This document shows positions 12,014-20,121 of a stretch of DNA of 64,000 bases, piece by piece (positions within the stretch are counted from its first letter, which is position 1; each line of letters opens with the position of its first letter). The notes below the pieces were generated by a model. The model had not been told where the DNA came from, searched no databases, and worked only from the letters and a program-made list of their open reading frames with translations. Source of the DNA: Candidatus Roseilinea sp. NK_OTU-006 (GTDB taxonomy: Bacteria > Chloroflexota > Anaerolineae > J036 > Brachytrichaceae); the NCBI RefSeq assembly GCF_012931985.1, contig NZ_JAAFGM010000010.1, positions 1-64,000 of the forward strand, in the 5' to 3' direction. The position numbers and the translations under genes were made by a program.

Positions 12014-12033
12014 AAACTATAAGCTTGTGGGCG

Positions 12034-12039
12034 TAGAAT
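12034..12039 (+). promoter_or_regulatory. -10 box of a leaderless promoter
   Basis: TAGAAT lies 6 nt before ATG 12046 of the DUF58 gene; no ribosome-binding site is seen. Confidence 0.5.
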
Positions 12040-12045
12040 CGCGCT

Positions 12046-12963
12046 ATGCTGTCCGAGGCGTTCCTTCAGTCGTTGCGCACCCTTCGCCTAAACCCGCCGC
12101 GTCGGCGCGTCGGCTCGCTGACCGGCGAACGGCGCAGCGTCAAGCGTGGTCGCTCGGTCGAGTTCGCCGACTACCGCAATTACACCCCCGGCGACGACCC
12201 GCGCCGCGTGGACTGGAACATCTATGCCCGTCTGGAGCGCCCCTACATCAAACTGTTCGAGGACGAGGAAGACCTCACCACGCACATTCTGCTGGACGAC
12301 AGCCCATCCATGTTTTGGCAGCCGGACGAAGAGGCCGACGGCCAGCCTCTCGCGCAAAAGTGGCTGTGCGCCGCGCAGCTCGCGGTCGTGCTGGGCTACG
12401 TCGCGCTGGCCTCCGGCGACAAAATTGTGTTGGAGACGAATTCGTCCCAGCGCTTTGGGCCAAAGCGCGGCGTGGCCTCCGCTGCGGCGCTCATCGCTTT
12501 CGTCGAGCGCGTCTCGGCAACCGCCAAGCGCGACTTGCGCGCTGCGCCGACCGGCCGGCGACCGTCCTTGAATGCCTGGCTGAAGCGTTACGCGCTCGAC
12601 GCGCGCCCCGGCCTGTGCATCGTGATCAGCGACATGTTGGACGAGGACGGCTACGCTGAGGGATTCAACGCGTTGGGCAACAGCCGGCTGGATGTGAACC
12701 TGTTGCACACGCTCAGCGCCGACGAACTCGACCCGCAATTCACGGGCGACCTCCGGCTAAAGGATGTGGAGACGGCCAACCTACAGGATATGAGCCTGGA
12801 CGACGCCGTGCTCGGCCAGTATCGTCGGCGGTTGACCGCATGGAGCGAGGAGATCGCCGCCCATGTCCGCCGGCGCGGCGGCCGCTACCATCTCACCGAC
12901 ACGTCGCTGCCGCTCGAACAAATCGTGTTGAAAGACCTGAGGCGCGCGGAATGGCTGGTTTGA
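12046..12963 (+). CDS. DUF58 domain protein
   Basis: 305 residues. The DUF58 core is clear: RRVGSLTGERRSVKRGRSVE, FADYRNYTPGDDPRRVDWNI and ARLERPYIKLFEDE in the first 80 residues. A VWA-like fold follows, with HILLDDSPSM as a degenerate metal-site motif. DUF58 proteins usually act with MoxR AAA+ ATPases and BatA/BatB VWA membrane proteins as chaperone-like modules. Here the VWA partner follows at 13020, but no MoxR gene is in the window. It is soluble, with no membrane helices, unlike many longer DUF58 proteins. Confidence 0.8.
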   Translation: MLSEAFLQSLRTLRLNPPRRRVGSLTGERRSVKRGRSVEFADYRNYTPGDDPRRVDWNIYARLERPYIKLFEDEEDLTTHILLDDSPSMFWQPDEEADGQPLAQKWLCAAQLAVVLGYVALASGDKIVLETNSSQRFGPKRGVASAAALIAFVERVSATAKRDLRAAPTGRRPSLNAWLKRYALDARPGLCIVISDMLDEDGYAEGFNALGNSRLDVNLLHTLSADELDPQFTGDLRLKDVETANLQDMSLDDAVLGQYRRRLTAWSEEIAAHVRRRGGRYHLTDTSLPLEQIVLKDLRRAEWLV

Positions 12964-13019
12964 TGATTGCGCGGCGCGGTCACAGCCGCCGATTGCCATC
13001 GGTCAATTGAGCATCGCGA

Positions 13020-14846
13020 ATGAACTTGCTGAATCCCGCGGCCTTCCTGTTTGCCTTGTTAGCCGCGCCGATCATTCTGCTCTACTTGCTGCGGCTGCAG
13101 CGGCGCGAGCAGACCGTGAGCAGCACGCTGCTGTGGCGACAAGTGACGATGGATCGCGAGGCCAACACGTTGTGGCAGCGCCTGCGGCGCCACCTGCTGC
13201 TCATCCTCCAACTCAGCACACTGGCCTTTCTCGTCTTCGCGCTCATCCGGCCCTACATGAACGTGCCCAGCGAGGTGAGCGGGCGATCCATCGTGCTGCT
13301 TGATGCGTCGGCCTCGATGCGCGCGACCGACGTTGCGCCTTCGCGCTTCGAAGCGGCGCGCGCGCGCGTGCGCGACGCGATCAACAGCATGGGCGCCAAT
13401 GACCAGATGACGCTCATCGTCGTGGATGGCGCGCCGCGCGCGCTCAGCGCGCTGACCAGTGACAAGTTGCAACTGCTCGATGCGCTCGACGCGGCCCGGC
13501 CTTCGCTGGACGCGGCGAACTGGAGCGCAGCCATCGCCTTGGCCGTCGCCACCGGCGCGGGCGATGAGGACACCACCACCCTGGTGTTCAGCGACGGCGC
13601 GCACGCCGACGACCTGGTCCGGCTGCCCGGCAAAGCGCGCTTCATCCCGATAGGGAACAGCGGCGACAACGTCGCCATTTCCACGCTGACCTTGCGCCGC
13701 ACGCTGCGCGGCCTGTCGGCTTTCGTGCGGGTGACGAACAGCGGGCCGCAGGACGACCGCGTATTGGTATCGCTGCGCGCCGACGGCGCGCTGGTGGATG
13801 CGCGCGCGCTGGATGTGCCGGCCGGCGCATCGGCCGAATGGACGATCGGCAACATCAATCCGAACGTCGCCGCCGTGCAGGCTCGCATTGACGAGGCGCA
13901 GCGCAACTTCCTGGCTGTGGACGACGCCGCCTACGCGGTCAACGCGGAGAACACGATGCGCCATGCCCTGCTGCTGACGCGCGGTAACCGCTTCCTCGAA
14001 CAAGCGCTGGCGTTCCTGCCCGGCCTGCGCGTGACGCGGGCCGCCGCGATGCCGCCCGACGCCCAAACGTACGACCTCTATGTGCTGGACAACGTGACAG
14101 CCACCCTGCCGGCGCGGGCCAATGCGCTGCTGATCGGCGCGCAATCGGTGTTCACCCCCAGCGGCATCTTCAGCAACACCGACTACGTACGCACCGAGCT
14201 GCATCCGATTGCCCGCAACGTGGACTGGCGCGGCGTGAGCGTTTTGGACGCGCGGCGGGTGAACGCGCCGAGCTGGTTGCAGCCCGTGATCGAGAGCCAG
14301 GGCGGCCCGCTGGTGCTTGCCGGCGAAAGCGACGAGGACGATTCGCAGCGCGTGGTGCTCATCACTTTCGACCTGCGCCGGAGCGATCTACCGCTGCAGA
14401 TCGCGTTCCCGATCCTGATCGCCAACAGCGTGGAGTGGCTGGCGCCGGCGCAAGGGCTGAATGTGCCGCTCAACGTCAAGCCGGGCGAGGTGGTGCCGAT
14501 GCCGGAAGGTACGCGGGTGACGCTGCCGTCTGGGGAGGAAGTCGTGACCGGCCGGCGCGGCTTCGCGCAGACGGATGGGCCGGGCGTCTACACCTTCGAC
14601 GCGGGCCGGGCGCAGGGCGCCTTCGCTGTGAACTTCATCAATGTGAGCGAATCGCGCATCGCGCCCAATCCCAACCTGCAAGTCGGCAGCGTGAGCGCCA
14701 ACGCCGAGCAGGTCGAAAGCCGCCCTACATCGCAGCGCGAGTTTTGGCATTGGATGGCCGGCATTGCGCTGGTCTTGCTGCTGGCAGAATGGTGGGTCTA
14801 TCAACGCGGACTGCCGACCCGATGGCGCGCAACGCCTAGGCCATAA
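13020..14846 (+). CDS. BatA-like VWA membrane protein
   Basis: 608 residues. Two N-terminal hydrophobic segments (about 5-25 and 55-78) flank a basic loop typical of BatA N-termini (LLRLQRREQTVSSTLLWR). A VWA domain at about 90-240 has the metal motif DASASM. A long extracytoplasmic beta-rich region follows, then a C-terminal helix (HWMAGIALVLLLAEWWVY) near 580-598. It lies 56 nt after the DUF58 gene on the same strand, so the two probably act together at the membrane. The substrate is unknown. The length is near that of aerotolerance-type VWA proteins with C-terminal extensions. Confidence 0.75.
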   Translation: MNLLNPAAFLFALLAAPIILLYLLRLQRREQTVSSTLLWRQVTMDREANTLWQRLRRHLLLILQLSTLAFLVFALIRPYMNVPSEVSGRSIVLLDASASMRATDVAPSRFEAARARVRDAINSMGANDQMTLIVVDGAPRALSALTSDKLQLLDALDAARPSLDAANWSAAIALAVATGAGDEDTTTLVFSDGAHADDLVRLPGKARFIPIGNSGDNVAISTLTLRRTLRGLSAFVRVTNSGPQDDRVLVSLRADGALVDARALDVPAGASAEWTIGNINPNVAAVQARIDEAQRNFLAVDDAAYAVNAENTMRHALLLTRGNRFLEQALAFLPGLRVTRAAAMPPDAQTYDLYVLDNVTATLPARANALLIGAQSVFTPSGIFSNTDYVRTELHPIARNVDWRGVSVLDARRVNAPSWLQPVIESQGGPLVLAGESDEDDSQRVVLITFDLRRSDLPLQIAFPILIANSVEWLAPAQGLNVPLNVKPGEVVPMPEGTRVTLPSGEEVVTGRRGFAQTDGPGVYTFDAGRAQGAFAVNFINVSESRIAPNPNLQVGSVSANAEQVESRPTSQREFWHWMAGIALVLLLAEWWVYQRGLPTRWRATPRP

Positions 14847-14850
14847 GTGC

Positions 14851-15150
14851 CTATCGGATGAGCGCAAGGTAACGCGATCGCCTTCGGCCGGCCTCATCTG
14901 TCCCCTGCGGTGACGCAGCAATCAGCGCCAGCTTCTTCGCGCGCGGCAAGCGTTTGATGGCGCGTTCGAACTGCATCGCCTCGCGCCACGTCGCCACTTT
15001 GCAGCGCCAGACCAACGCCACTGGCCGCCGCGCCCGCGTGTAACGCCCGCCGCGCCCGGCCTGATGCGCCCTCAGCCGCGCATCGGCGTCTTTGGCGATG
15101 CCGGTGTAGAGCGAGTTGTCGCCGCAGCGCAAAATATAGACTTCCGGCAT
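14851..15150 (-). CDS. GIY-YIG nuclease-superfamily protein (YhbQ-like)
   Basis: 99 residues. MPEVYILRCGDNSLYTGIAKD is the GIY-YIG signature of small single-domain family members, followed by the basic GGRYTRARRPVALVW core and an Arg/Lys-rich tail. The cellular role of this subgroup is not known with confidence; nucleic-acid cleavage is possible. ATG 15150 begins 1 nt after the stop of the upstream 3-hydroxybutyrate dehydrogenase gene, so translation is likely coupled. It is convergent with the VWA gene. Confidence 0.8.
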   Translation of the reverse strand: MPEVYILRCGDNSLYTGIAKDADARLRAHQAGRGGRYTRARRPVALVWRCKVATWREAMQFERAIKRLPRAKKLALIAASPQGTDEAGRRRSRYLALIR

Positions 15151-15151
15151 C

Positions 15152-15916
15152 TCAGCGCGCCGTCCACCCCAAATCGAGCATGTGCGCCGCGCCGGTGATG
15201 ATGCCGCCTTTATCCGAGGCGAGATACAGCGCAAACTCGGCGACCTCGTCCGGCTCGATCAACCGCTTGATCGCCGCCGGACCGAGCATCACCTGTTCGA
15301 TCACCGCGCTTTCGGGGATGTTCAGCGTGCGCGCCTGATCGGCGATCTGTTGGTCCACGATGGGCGTGCGCACATAGGCCGGGCAGATCGCGTTGACGGT
15401 GACGCCGAACGGCGCGGCTTCCAGCGCCACCGTTTTGGTCAAGCCCATCAAGCCGTGTTTGGCGCTGATGTAGGCGCTCTTGAACGGGCTGGCGACCACG
15501 CCATGCAGGCTGCTGATGTTGATGATGCGCCCCCAGCGGTTGGCCTTCATGGCCGGCAGCAAATACTTGATCAACTGGAACGGCGCGGTCAACATCACCT
15601 GGATCATCTTGTTCCAGGTGGCTTCGGGGAACTCCTCCACCGGGTGAATTTGTTGGAAGCCGGCATTGTTGATGAGGATGTCCACGCGGCCGCCGGCAGC
15701 GCGCAACGCCGCCTGCGCGAGCGACTTGACCGCTTCCTGGTCCGACAGATCGGCCCGCAGGAAGGCCGCGCCGAGCGCATCGGCGACTTGCTGCGCCTCG
15801 GGCGTGATGTCATGCACCAGCACGCGCGCGCCCGCGCGGGCGAAGGCCTGCGCGCAGGCGCGGCCGATGCCGCTGCCGGCGCCGGTGATGAGAACAGTCT
15901 TATCTTCGAGCGACAT
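15152..15916 (-). CDS. bdhA: 3-hydroxybutyrate dehydrogenase (SDR)
   Basis: 254 residues, a classical short-chain dehydrogenase: ITGAGSGIG for NAD binding, NNAG, and the catalytic Ser (NISSLHG), Tyr and Lys (SAYISAKHG). GFQQIHPVEEFPEATW after NNA is characteristic of the D-3-hydroxybutyrate dehydrogenase group. It oxidises 3-hydroxybutyrate to acetoacetate. It follows the acetoacetyl-CoA synthetase gene on the same strand by 43 nt, which strongly supports the assignment: together they turn 3-hydroxybutyrate into acetoacetyl-CoA. The start at 15916 matches the family N-terminus; in-frame upstream sequence is not conserved in type. Confidence 0.85.
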   Translation of the reverse strand: MSLEDKTVLITGAGSGIGRACAQAFARAGARVLVHDITPEAQQVADALGAAFLRADLSDQEAVKSLAQAALRAAGGRVDILINNAGFQQIHPVEEFPEATWNKMIQVMLTAPFQLIKYLLPAMKANRWGRIINISSLHGVVASPFKSAYISAKHGLMGLTKTVALEAAPFGVTVNAICPAYVRTPIVDQQIADQARTLNIPESAVIEQVMLGPAAIKRLIEPDEVAEFALYLASDKGGIITGAAHMLDLGWTAR

Positions 15917-15959
15917 CGTGTTTCGACCAGGACAAAGAAAGCGCCTGAGCGCGTCAACG

Positions 15960-17972
15960 TCACTCGGCGGCAGGGTTCGGCGCATCCGCGCGGTTCAGCG
16001 TGCGCGCGAACTCGACGAAGAACTGCAACGCTTGTGGGTTGGCCACCGAACCCAGGTTAACGGCCTTCTCCAGCGGCGCGCCCAGCAAAATCTTCTTGAC
16101 CGGCACCTCCAACTTCTTGCCGTTCAGCGTGCGCGGCACTTCGGGGATGGCGATCACGTCGTCGGGCACTTGGCGCGGCGAAAGCTCGGTGCGAATGGTT
16201 TGCTTGATCCTCGCCACGAGCGCCGCGTCGAGCGCAACGCCCTCGCGCAACACGACGAATAACGGCATATAGGACGGCCGGCCTAACATCTCCAAGTCAA
16301 TGACGAGCGCATCCAACACTTCGGGCACGCTTTCGACCGCGCGGTAGAGTTCACTGGTGCCGATGCGCACGCCCTGCCGGTTGATGGTGGCATCGCTGCG
16401 GCCATAGATGATCACGCCGCCGCGCGGGGTAATCCTCACCCAGTCGCCATGCCGCCATACGCCCGGAAACATCGCGAAGTAACTCTCGCGATAGCGGCAC
16501 AGCTCTGGATCGTTCCAGAAGTAGATCGGCATCGAAGGCATCGGCGCGGTGACGACCAGCTCGCCCACTTCGTCCACGAGCGGCCGGCCTTGCTCGTCGA
16601 AGGCTTGCACATGCGCGCCCAAATAGCGACATTGCATCTCGCCCAGGTGCACGGGCAGCAGCGGACAACCGCCCACAAAGGCCGTGCACACGTCGGTGCC
16701 GCCGCTCATCGGGGCCAGCCACAGGTCAGGCTTGACGTGCGCATAGACCCAGCGGAAGCCGTCTTCGGACAGCGGCGAACCGGTTGAGCCGATGTGCCGC
16801 AGGGCGCCAAGGTCGTAGCGTTGGCGCGGCGAGATGCCGGCCTTCATGCATCCGGTGATGTACGCCGCGCTGGTGCCGAAGATGGTCATGCCCGTCTCTT
16901 CGGCGAAGCGCCACAAGGCCCCCATCTCATCGCGCGCCGGGCTGCCGTCGTAGAGCAGCACGGTGCTGCCGATCAGCAAGCCGCCGATCACAAAGTTCCA
17001 CATCATCCAGCCGGTCGTGGTGAACCAAAAGAAGCGGTCGCTCGGCTTGAGGTCGAGGTGAAAGGAGAGCGCTTTGAGGTGCTCGATCAAAATGCCGCCG
17101 TGCGAGTGCACGATGGGCTTGGGCAGGCCGGTCGTGCCGCTGGAATACAACACCCACAACGGATGGTCAAAGGGGACCGGCGCGAAGCGCAGGTCGTCCT
17201 GCGCGTGTCGCATCGCGCCGAGGGCGTCCTCCCAGGCCACTTCCCTGACCGAATCGGTGAAAGGCCGGGCGTCGCCTTCCAAGTAGGGGATGCGAAACAC
17301 GCATCGCAACGTCGGCAGCGAACGGATCAGCTCGGCGACAGCGCCGCGCCGGTCGTTGGGTTTGCCGTTGTACACGTAGCCGTCCACGGCGAACAGCGCC
17401 TTGGGTTCGATCTGCTTGAAGCGGTCTAAAGCTGCCGACGCGCCGATGTCCGGCGAACAACTCGACCAGATCGCGCCCAGGCTGGCGCAGGCCAGAAAGG
17501 CGATGACTGCCTCGGGCATATTGGGGATGTAGGCGACGACGCGGTCGCCGGCGCCGACGCCCTGCTCGCGCAGCGCCGCTGCCACCGCCGCCACTGCGCG
17601 GCGCAGTTCGTCCCACGAGAGTGCGCTGGTCTCAGGCCGCAGGCGCGTCGTCTCGGTGCGGAAGATCACCGCCGGCCGGTCGCCGGCGGCGTTGCGGAAG
17701 GCATGCTCGGCATAGTTCAGCTCGGCGCCGGGGAACCACTGCGCGCCGGGCATGTCGCGCCGGGCGAGGACTTGGCGGGCCGGCTGCGACGCGCGTACGC
17801 TAAAGTAATCCCACAGCGTGCCCCAGAACGACTCCAAATCGTTCACCGACCAACGCCACAAGCCGTCGTAGTCCGCAAAGGTCAGCGTGCGCTGCTGCGC
17901 CAGCCAGTCCATGTAATGCTGCAGGTTGCTGTCGCGCCGAAGCGCATCCGAGGGCTGCCAGAGCACGGTCAT
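15960..17972 (-). CDS. aacS: acetoacetyl-CoA synthetase
   Basis: 670 residues of the ANL superfamily. It activates acetoacetate with ATP and CoA. Motifs are LYSSGTTGLPKPIVHSHGG (AMP/phosphate loop), GWMMWNF, GRSDATINRQGVRIGTSELY (hinge), and RTLNGKKLEVPVKK with the C-terminal catalytic Lys. The N-terminal linker (QHYMDWLAQQRTL, FWGTLWDYF) is typical of AacS and acetyl-CoA synthetases, and the overall type fits AacS. ATG 17972 was chosen because TACAAT lies 9 nt upstream and no ribosome-binding site is present. It is cotranscribed with 3-hydroxybutyrate dehydrogenase. No PHB depolymerase is in the window. Confidence 0.88.
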   Translation of the reverse strand: MTVLWQPSDALRRDSNLQHYMDWLAQQRTLTFADYDGLWRWSVNDLESFWGTLWDYFSVRASQPARQVLARRDMPGAQWFPGAELNYAEHAFRNAAGDRPAVIFRTETTRLRPETSALSWDELRRAVAAVAAALREQGVGAGDRVVAYIPNMPEAVIAFLACASLGAIWSSCSPDIGASAALDRFKQIEPKALFAVDGYVYNGKPNDRRGAVAELIRSLPTLRCVFRIPYLEGDARPFTDSVREVAWEDALGAMRHAQDDLRFAPVPFDHPLWVLYSSGTTGLPKPIVHSHGGILIEHLKALSFHLDLKPSDRFFWFTTTGWMMWNFVIGGLLIGSTVLLYDGSPARDEMGALWRFAEETGMTIFGTSAAYITGCMKAGISPRQRYDLGALRHIGSTGSPLSEDGFRWVYAHVKPDLWLAPMSGGTDVCTAFVGGCPLLPVHLGEMQCRYLGAHVQAFDEQGRPLVDEVGELVVTAPMPSMPIYFWNDPELCRYRESYFAMFPGVWRHGDWVRITPRGGVIIYGRSDATINRQGVRIGTSELYRAVESVPEVLDALVIDLEMLGRPSYMPLFVVLREGVALDAALVARIKQTIRTELSPRQVPDDVIAIPEVPRTLNGKKLEVPVKKILLGAPLEKAVNLGSVANPQALQFFVEFARTLNRADAPNPAAE

Positions 17973-17981
17973 TGTGATGGG

Positions 17982-17987
17982 ATTGTA
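17982..17987 (-). promoter_or_regulatory. -10 box of a leaderless promoter (aacS)
   Basis: TACAAT on the minus strand lies 9 nt before ATG 17972; no ribosome-binding site is present. Confidence 0.5.
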
Positions 17988-18257
17988 CGCGTGGCCCGAG
18001 ACCACACCTCCTCACCATTGACGCGCCGTGACCAACGAAAGCAGAAACGGAAGGAGTGGCAGCATCGCGCCGTATTGGCAATGGCTTAGCCCTGCGCTGC
18101 CTCTACAGAAGACTATCCTTTGACCGCGCCGCCGAGGTTGCGCACAAGGTGTCGCTCTGAAAAGCGCAGCACGAATGATGGTAGCCGACGAAAGCGGCGC
18201 CCGACGGTCGTTAGAATTGCGCGCATCGGAAGATCTTCAACGCCTTGGAGGGCAACC

Positions 18258-18965
18258 ATGTCTCTAGCAGCGCGATCCCGACCGTTCATTTCCTACGTCG
18301 AAGACTGGCTGAGTCGTCTGCCGACGGCAAAGCTGTCGAAGTTAATCGGCGATCCAGCGCGGGTCGCTGTGGCCTCGGTGGACATCATCAACGGCTTCTG
18401 CACCGTCGGCCCGCTGGCCAGCCCGCGCGTGCAGGGGATCGTCAAGCCCATTGTCAAGCTCTTCCGCGATTGCTACGACGCTGGCGTGCGCCATTTCATC
18501 CTGACGCAGGACGCGCACGAGCCGGACGCCGTGGAGTTCAAGCAGTATCCGCCGCACTGCGTGCGCGGCCACGTCGAAGCACAAACTGCGCCGGAGTTGC
18601 GCAAACTGCCTTTCGCCGGTGAATTCGTCGTATTCGAGAAGAACTCGATTTCTTCGGCGGAGAACACCGGCCTCGATCGCTGGCTGGACGCGCATCCCGA
18701 CGTGACGACGTTCATCGTCGTCGGCGACTGCACCGACCTGTGCACGTATCAGCTCGCCATGCATCTGCGCCTGCGCGCCAACGCATATCAGCAGCGGGAG
18801 ACGCGCGTGATCGTGCCGGAGAACTGCGTGCAGACTTACGACACGCCGGTGAAGACGGCGCAGAAGCTTGGCGTCCCGGCGCACGACGGCGATCTGCTGC
18901 ATGCGATCTTCCTCTACAACATGTGGACGAACGGCGTGGAGGTGGTGAAGAAGATCACGCGATAA
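18258..18965 (+). CDS. isochorismatase-family hydrolase (nicotinamidase-like)
   Basis: 235 residues. It has the catalytic triad of the family: Asp42 in SVDIINGF, Lys in FEKNSISS, and Cys in VVGDCTDLCTYQLAM. A metal-site-like DAHEPD follows the second strand. Members hydrolyse nicotinamide or related amides and esters; the substrate here is not determined. About 35 N-terminal residues precede the core. The start at 18258 has GGAGGG 5 nt upstream; a TAGAAT box at 18212-18217 could be its -10, giving a short leader. It is convergent with the hydroxyacid dehydrogenase, only 3 nt away. Confidence 0.75.
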   Translation: MSLAARSRPFISYVEDWLSRLPTAKLSKLIGDPARVAVASVDIINGFCTVGPLASPRVQGIVKPIVKLFRDCYDAGVRHFILTQDAHEPDAVEFKQYPPHCVRGHVEAQTAPELRKLPFAGEFVVFEKNSISSAENTGLDRWLDAHPDVTTFIVVGDCTDLCTYQLAMHLRLRANAYQQRETRVIVPENCVQTYDTPVKTAQKLGVPAHDGDLLHAIFLYNMWTNGVEVVKKITR

Positions 18966-18968
18966 ACT

Positions 18969-19949
18969 TCAAACCCGATTCGGCAGCGCGTTGATGGGCG
19001 TGAGCGGCGGCTTGCCGGTGAGCACGTTGACCAGGTTCTGCGCGGCCAGCATGGCCATCGCCGTGCGCGTGCGTAATGTGGCGCTGCCGATGTGCGGCGT
19101 GCCGACGAAGTTGGGCAGCTCGAAGAGCGGGTTGTCCTTGGGCGTCGGCTCTACCTCGAACACGTCCAGGCCGGCCGCCCACGGCCGGCCGCGCTTCAGC
19201 GCCTCCACCAAATCGGCTTCCTTCACCACGCCGCCGCGCGCGACGTTGACGAACACGGCGGTGTCTTTCATCAACGCAAACTCGCGCGCGCCGAACAGGC
19301 CGCGCGTCTCGTCGGTGAGCGGCGCCGTCATGACTACGAAGTCGCTCTCTCGCAACAGGTCGTCGAAGGCGCGGTACTCGGCGCCCAGCGCCACTTCCAA
19401 ATGCGGCGCGCGCCGGCGGTTGTGATACAGCACGCGCATGTTGAACGCTTTCGCCCGCCGAGCTACGGCTGCGCCGATCCGTCCTGCGCCGACGATGCCG
19501 AGGGTCGCGCCATATACATCTTGGCCGAGCATGTAGAAGGGGTGCCACGCGCCCCATTGGCCGGCCTCTATCGTCTTGTGTCCCTCGACCACGCGACGCG
19601 CAGCAGCCATGAGCAGCGCCCACGCGATGTCGGCAGTGGTCTCGGTCAGCACGTCGGGCGTGTTCGTCGCCAGCACGCCGCGCCGGGTGAGCGCCGGCAC
19701 GTCAATGTTGTCGTAGCCGACGGCCATGTTGGCGACGATCTTGACGCGCGGCGCTGCGTCGAGGAACTCCTCGTTGATCTGCTCGCTCGGCATCACCAGC
19801 ACGCCATCCGACTGCGCTGCCTCGCGCAGGAAGACATCGCGTGGAGCGGCCATCCAGTCGTCCCAGATGCCGTAGTCGCAGGCGGCGGCGATGAGGTCAA
19901 TCGCAGGCTGGGGAATGCGCCTGGAGATGAACGCACGGGGTTTGGACAT
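18969..19949 (-). CDS. D-2-hydroxyacid dehydrogenase (glyoxylate/hydroxypyruvate reductase type)
   Basis: 326 residues. GIVGAGRIGAAVARRAKAF is the NAD(P)-binding site; the catalytic Arg is in NVARGGVV, Glu in FEVEPTP, and His in GTPHIGSAT. NMAVGYDNIDVPALTRRG with NTPDVLTETTAD is typical of the GyaR/GhrB-like group acting on glyoxylate or hydroxypyruvate. It is cytosolic. The start at 19949 fits the family N-terminus (MSKPRAFISRRIP). No neighbouring pathway fixes the substrate. Confidence 0.8.
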   Translation of the reverse strand: MSKPRAFISRRIPQPAIDLIAAACDYGIWDDWMAAPRDVFLREAAQSDGVLVMPSEQINEEFLDAAPRVKIVANMAVGYDNIDVPALTRRGVLATNTPDVLTETTADIAWALLMAAARRVVEGHKTIEAGQWGAWHPFYMLGQDVYGATLGIVGAGRIGAAVARRAKAFNMRVLYHNRRRAPHLEVALGAEYRAFDDLLRESDFVVMTAPLTDETRGLFGAREFALMKDTAVFVNVARGGVVKEADLVEALKRGRPWAAGLDVFEVEPTPKDNPLFELPNFVGTPHIGSATLRTRTAMAMLAAQNLVNVLTGKPPLTPINALPNRV

Positions 19950-20110
19950 AGCGGATGACTCAAAGCGAGATTCCCATTCGAGTGTAGCCGCGACGCGGGG
20001 GGTGTCAAGAATCACCCCGTCGTTCCGTCGTCGCCTGAAGCATCACGAGGATGCTCGGCTGGATGCCGGAGATCGCGCGCTGCCACACAGTCCGGAGGGA
20101 CGTTTTGCGC

Positions 20111-20116
20111 TAAACT
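20111..20116 (+). promoter_or_regulatory. -10 box of a leaderless promoter
   Basis: TAAACT lies 5 nt before ATG 20122; no ribosome-binding site is present. Confidence 0.35.
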
Positions 20117-20121
20117 AGGCC

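Noticed and set aside
15604-15963. Second gene overlapping 3-hydroxybutyrate dehydrogenase in another frame
   Set aside because: Ser/Arg/Pro-rich translation without motifs; the SDR frame is clearly the coding one.
19999-20018. GGGGTG/CACCCC hairpin as a terminator
   Set aside because: It lies between two divergent gene starts where no terminator is needed, and no T-run follows.
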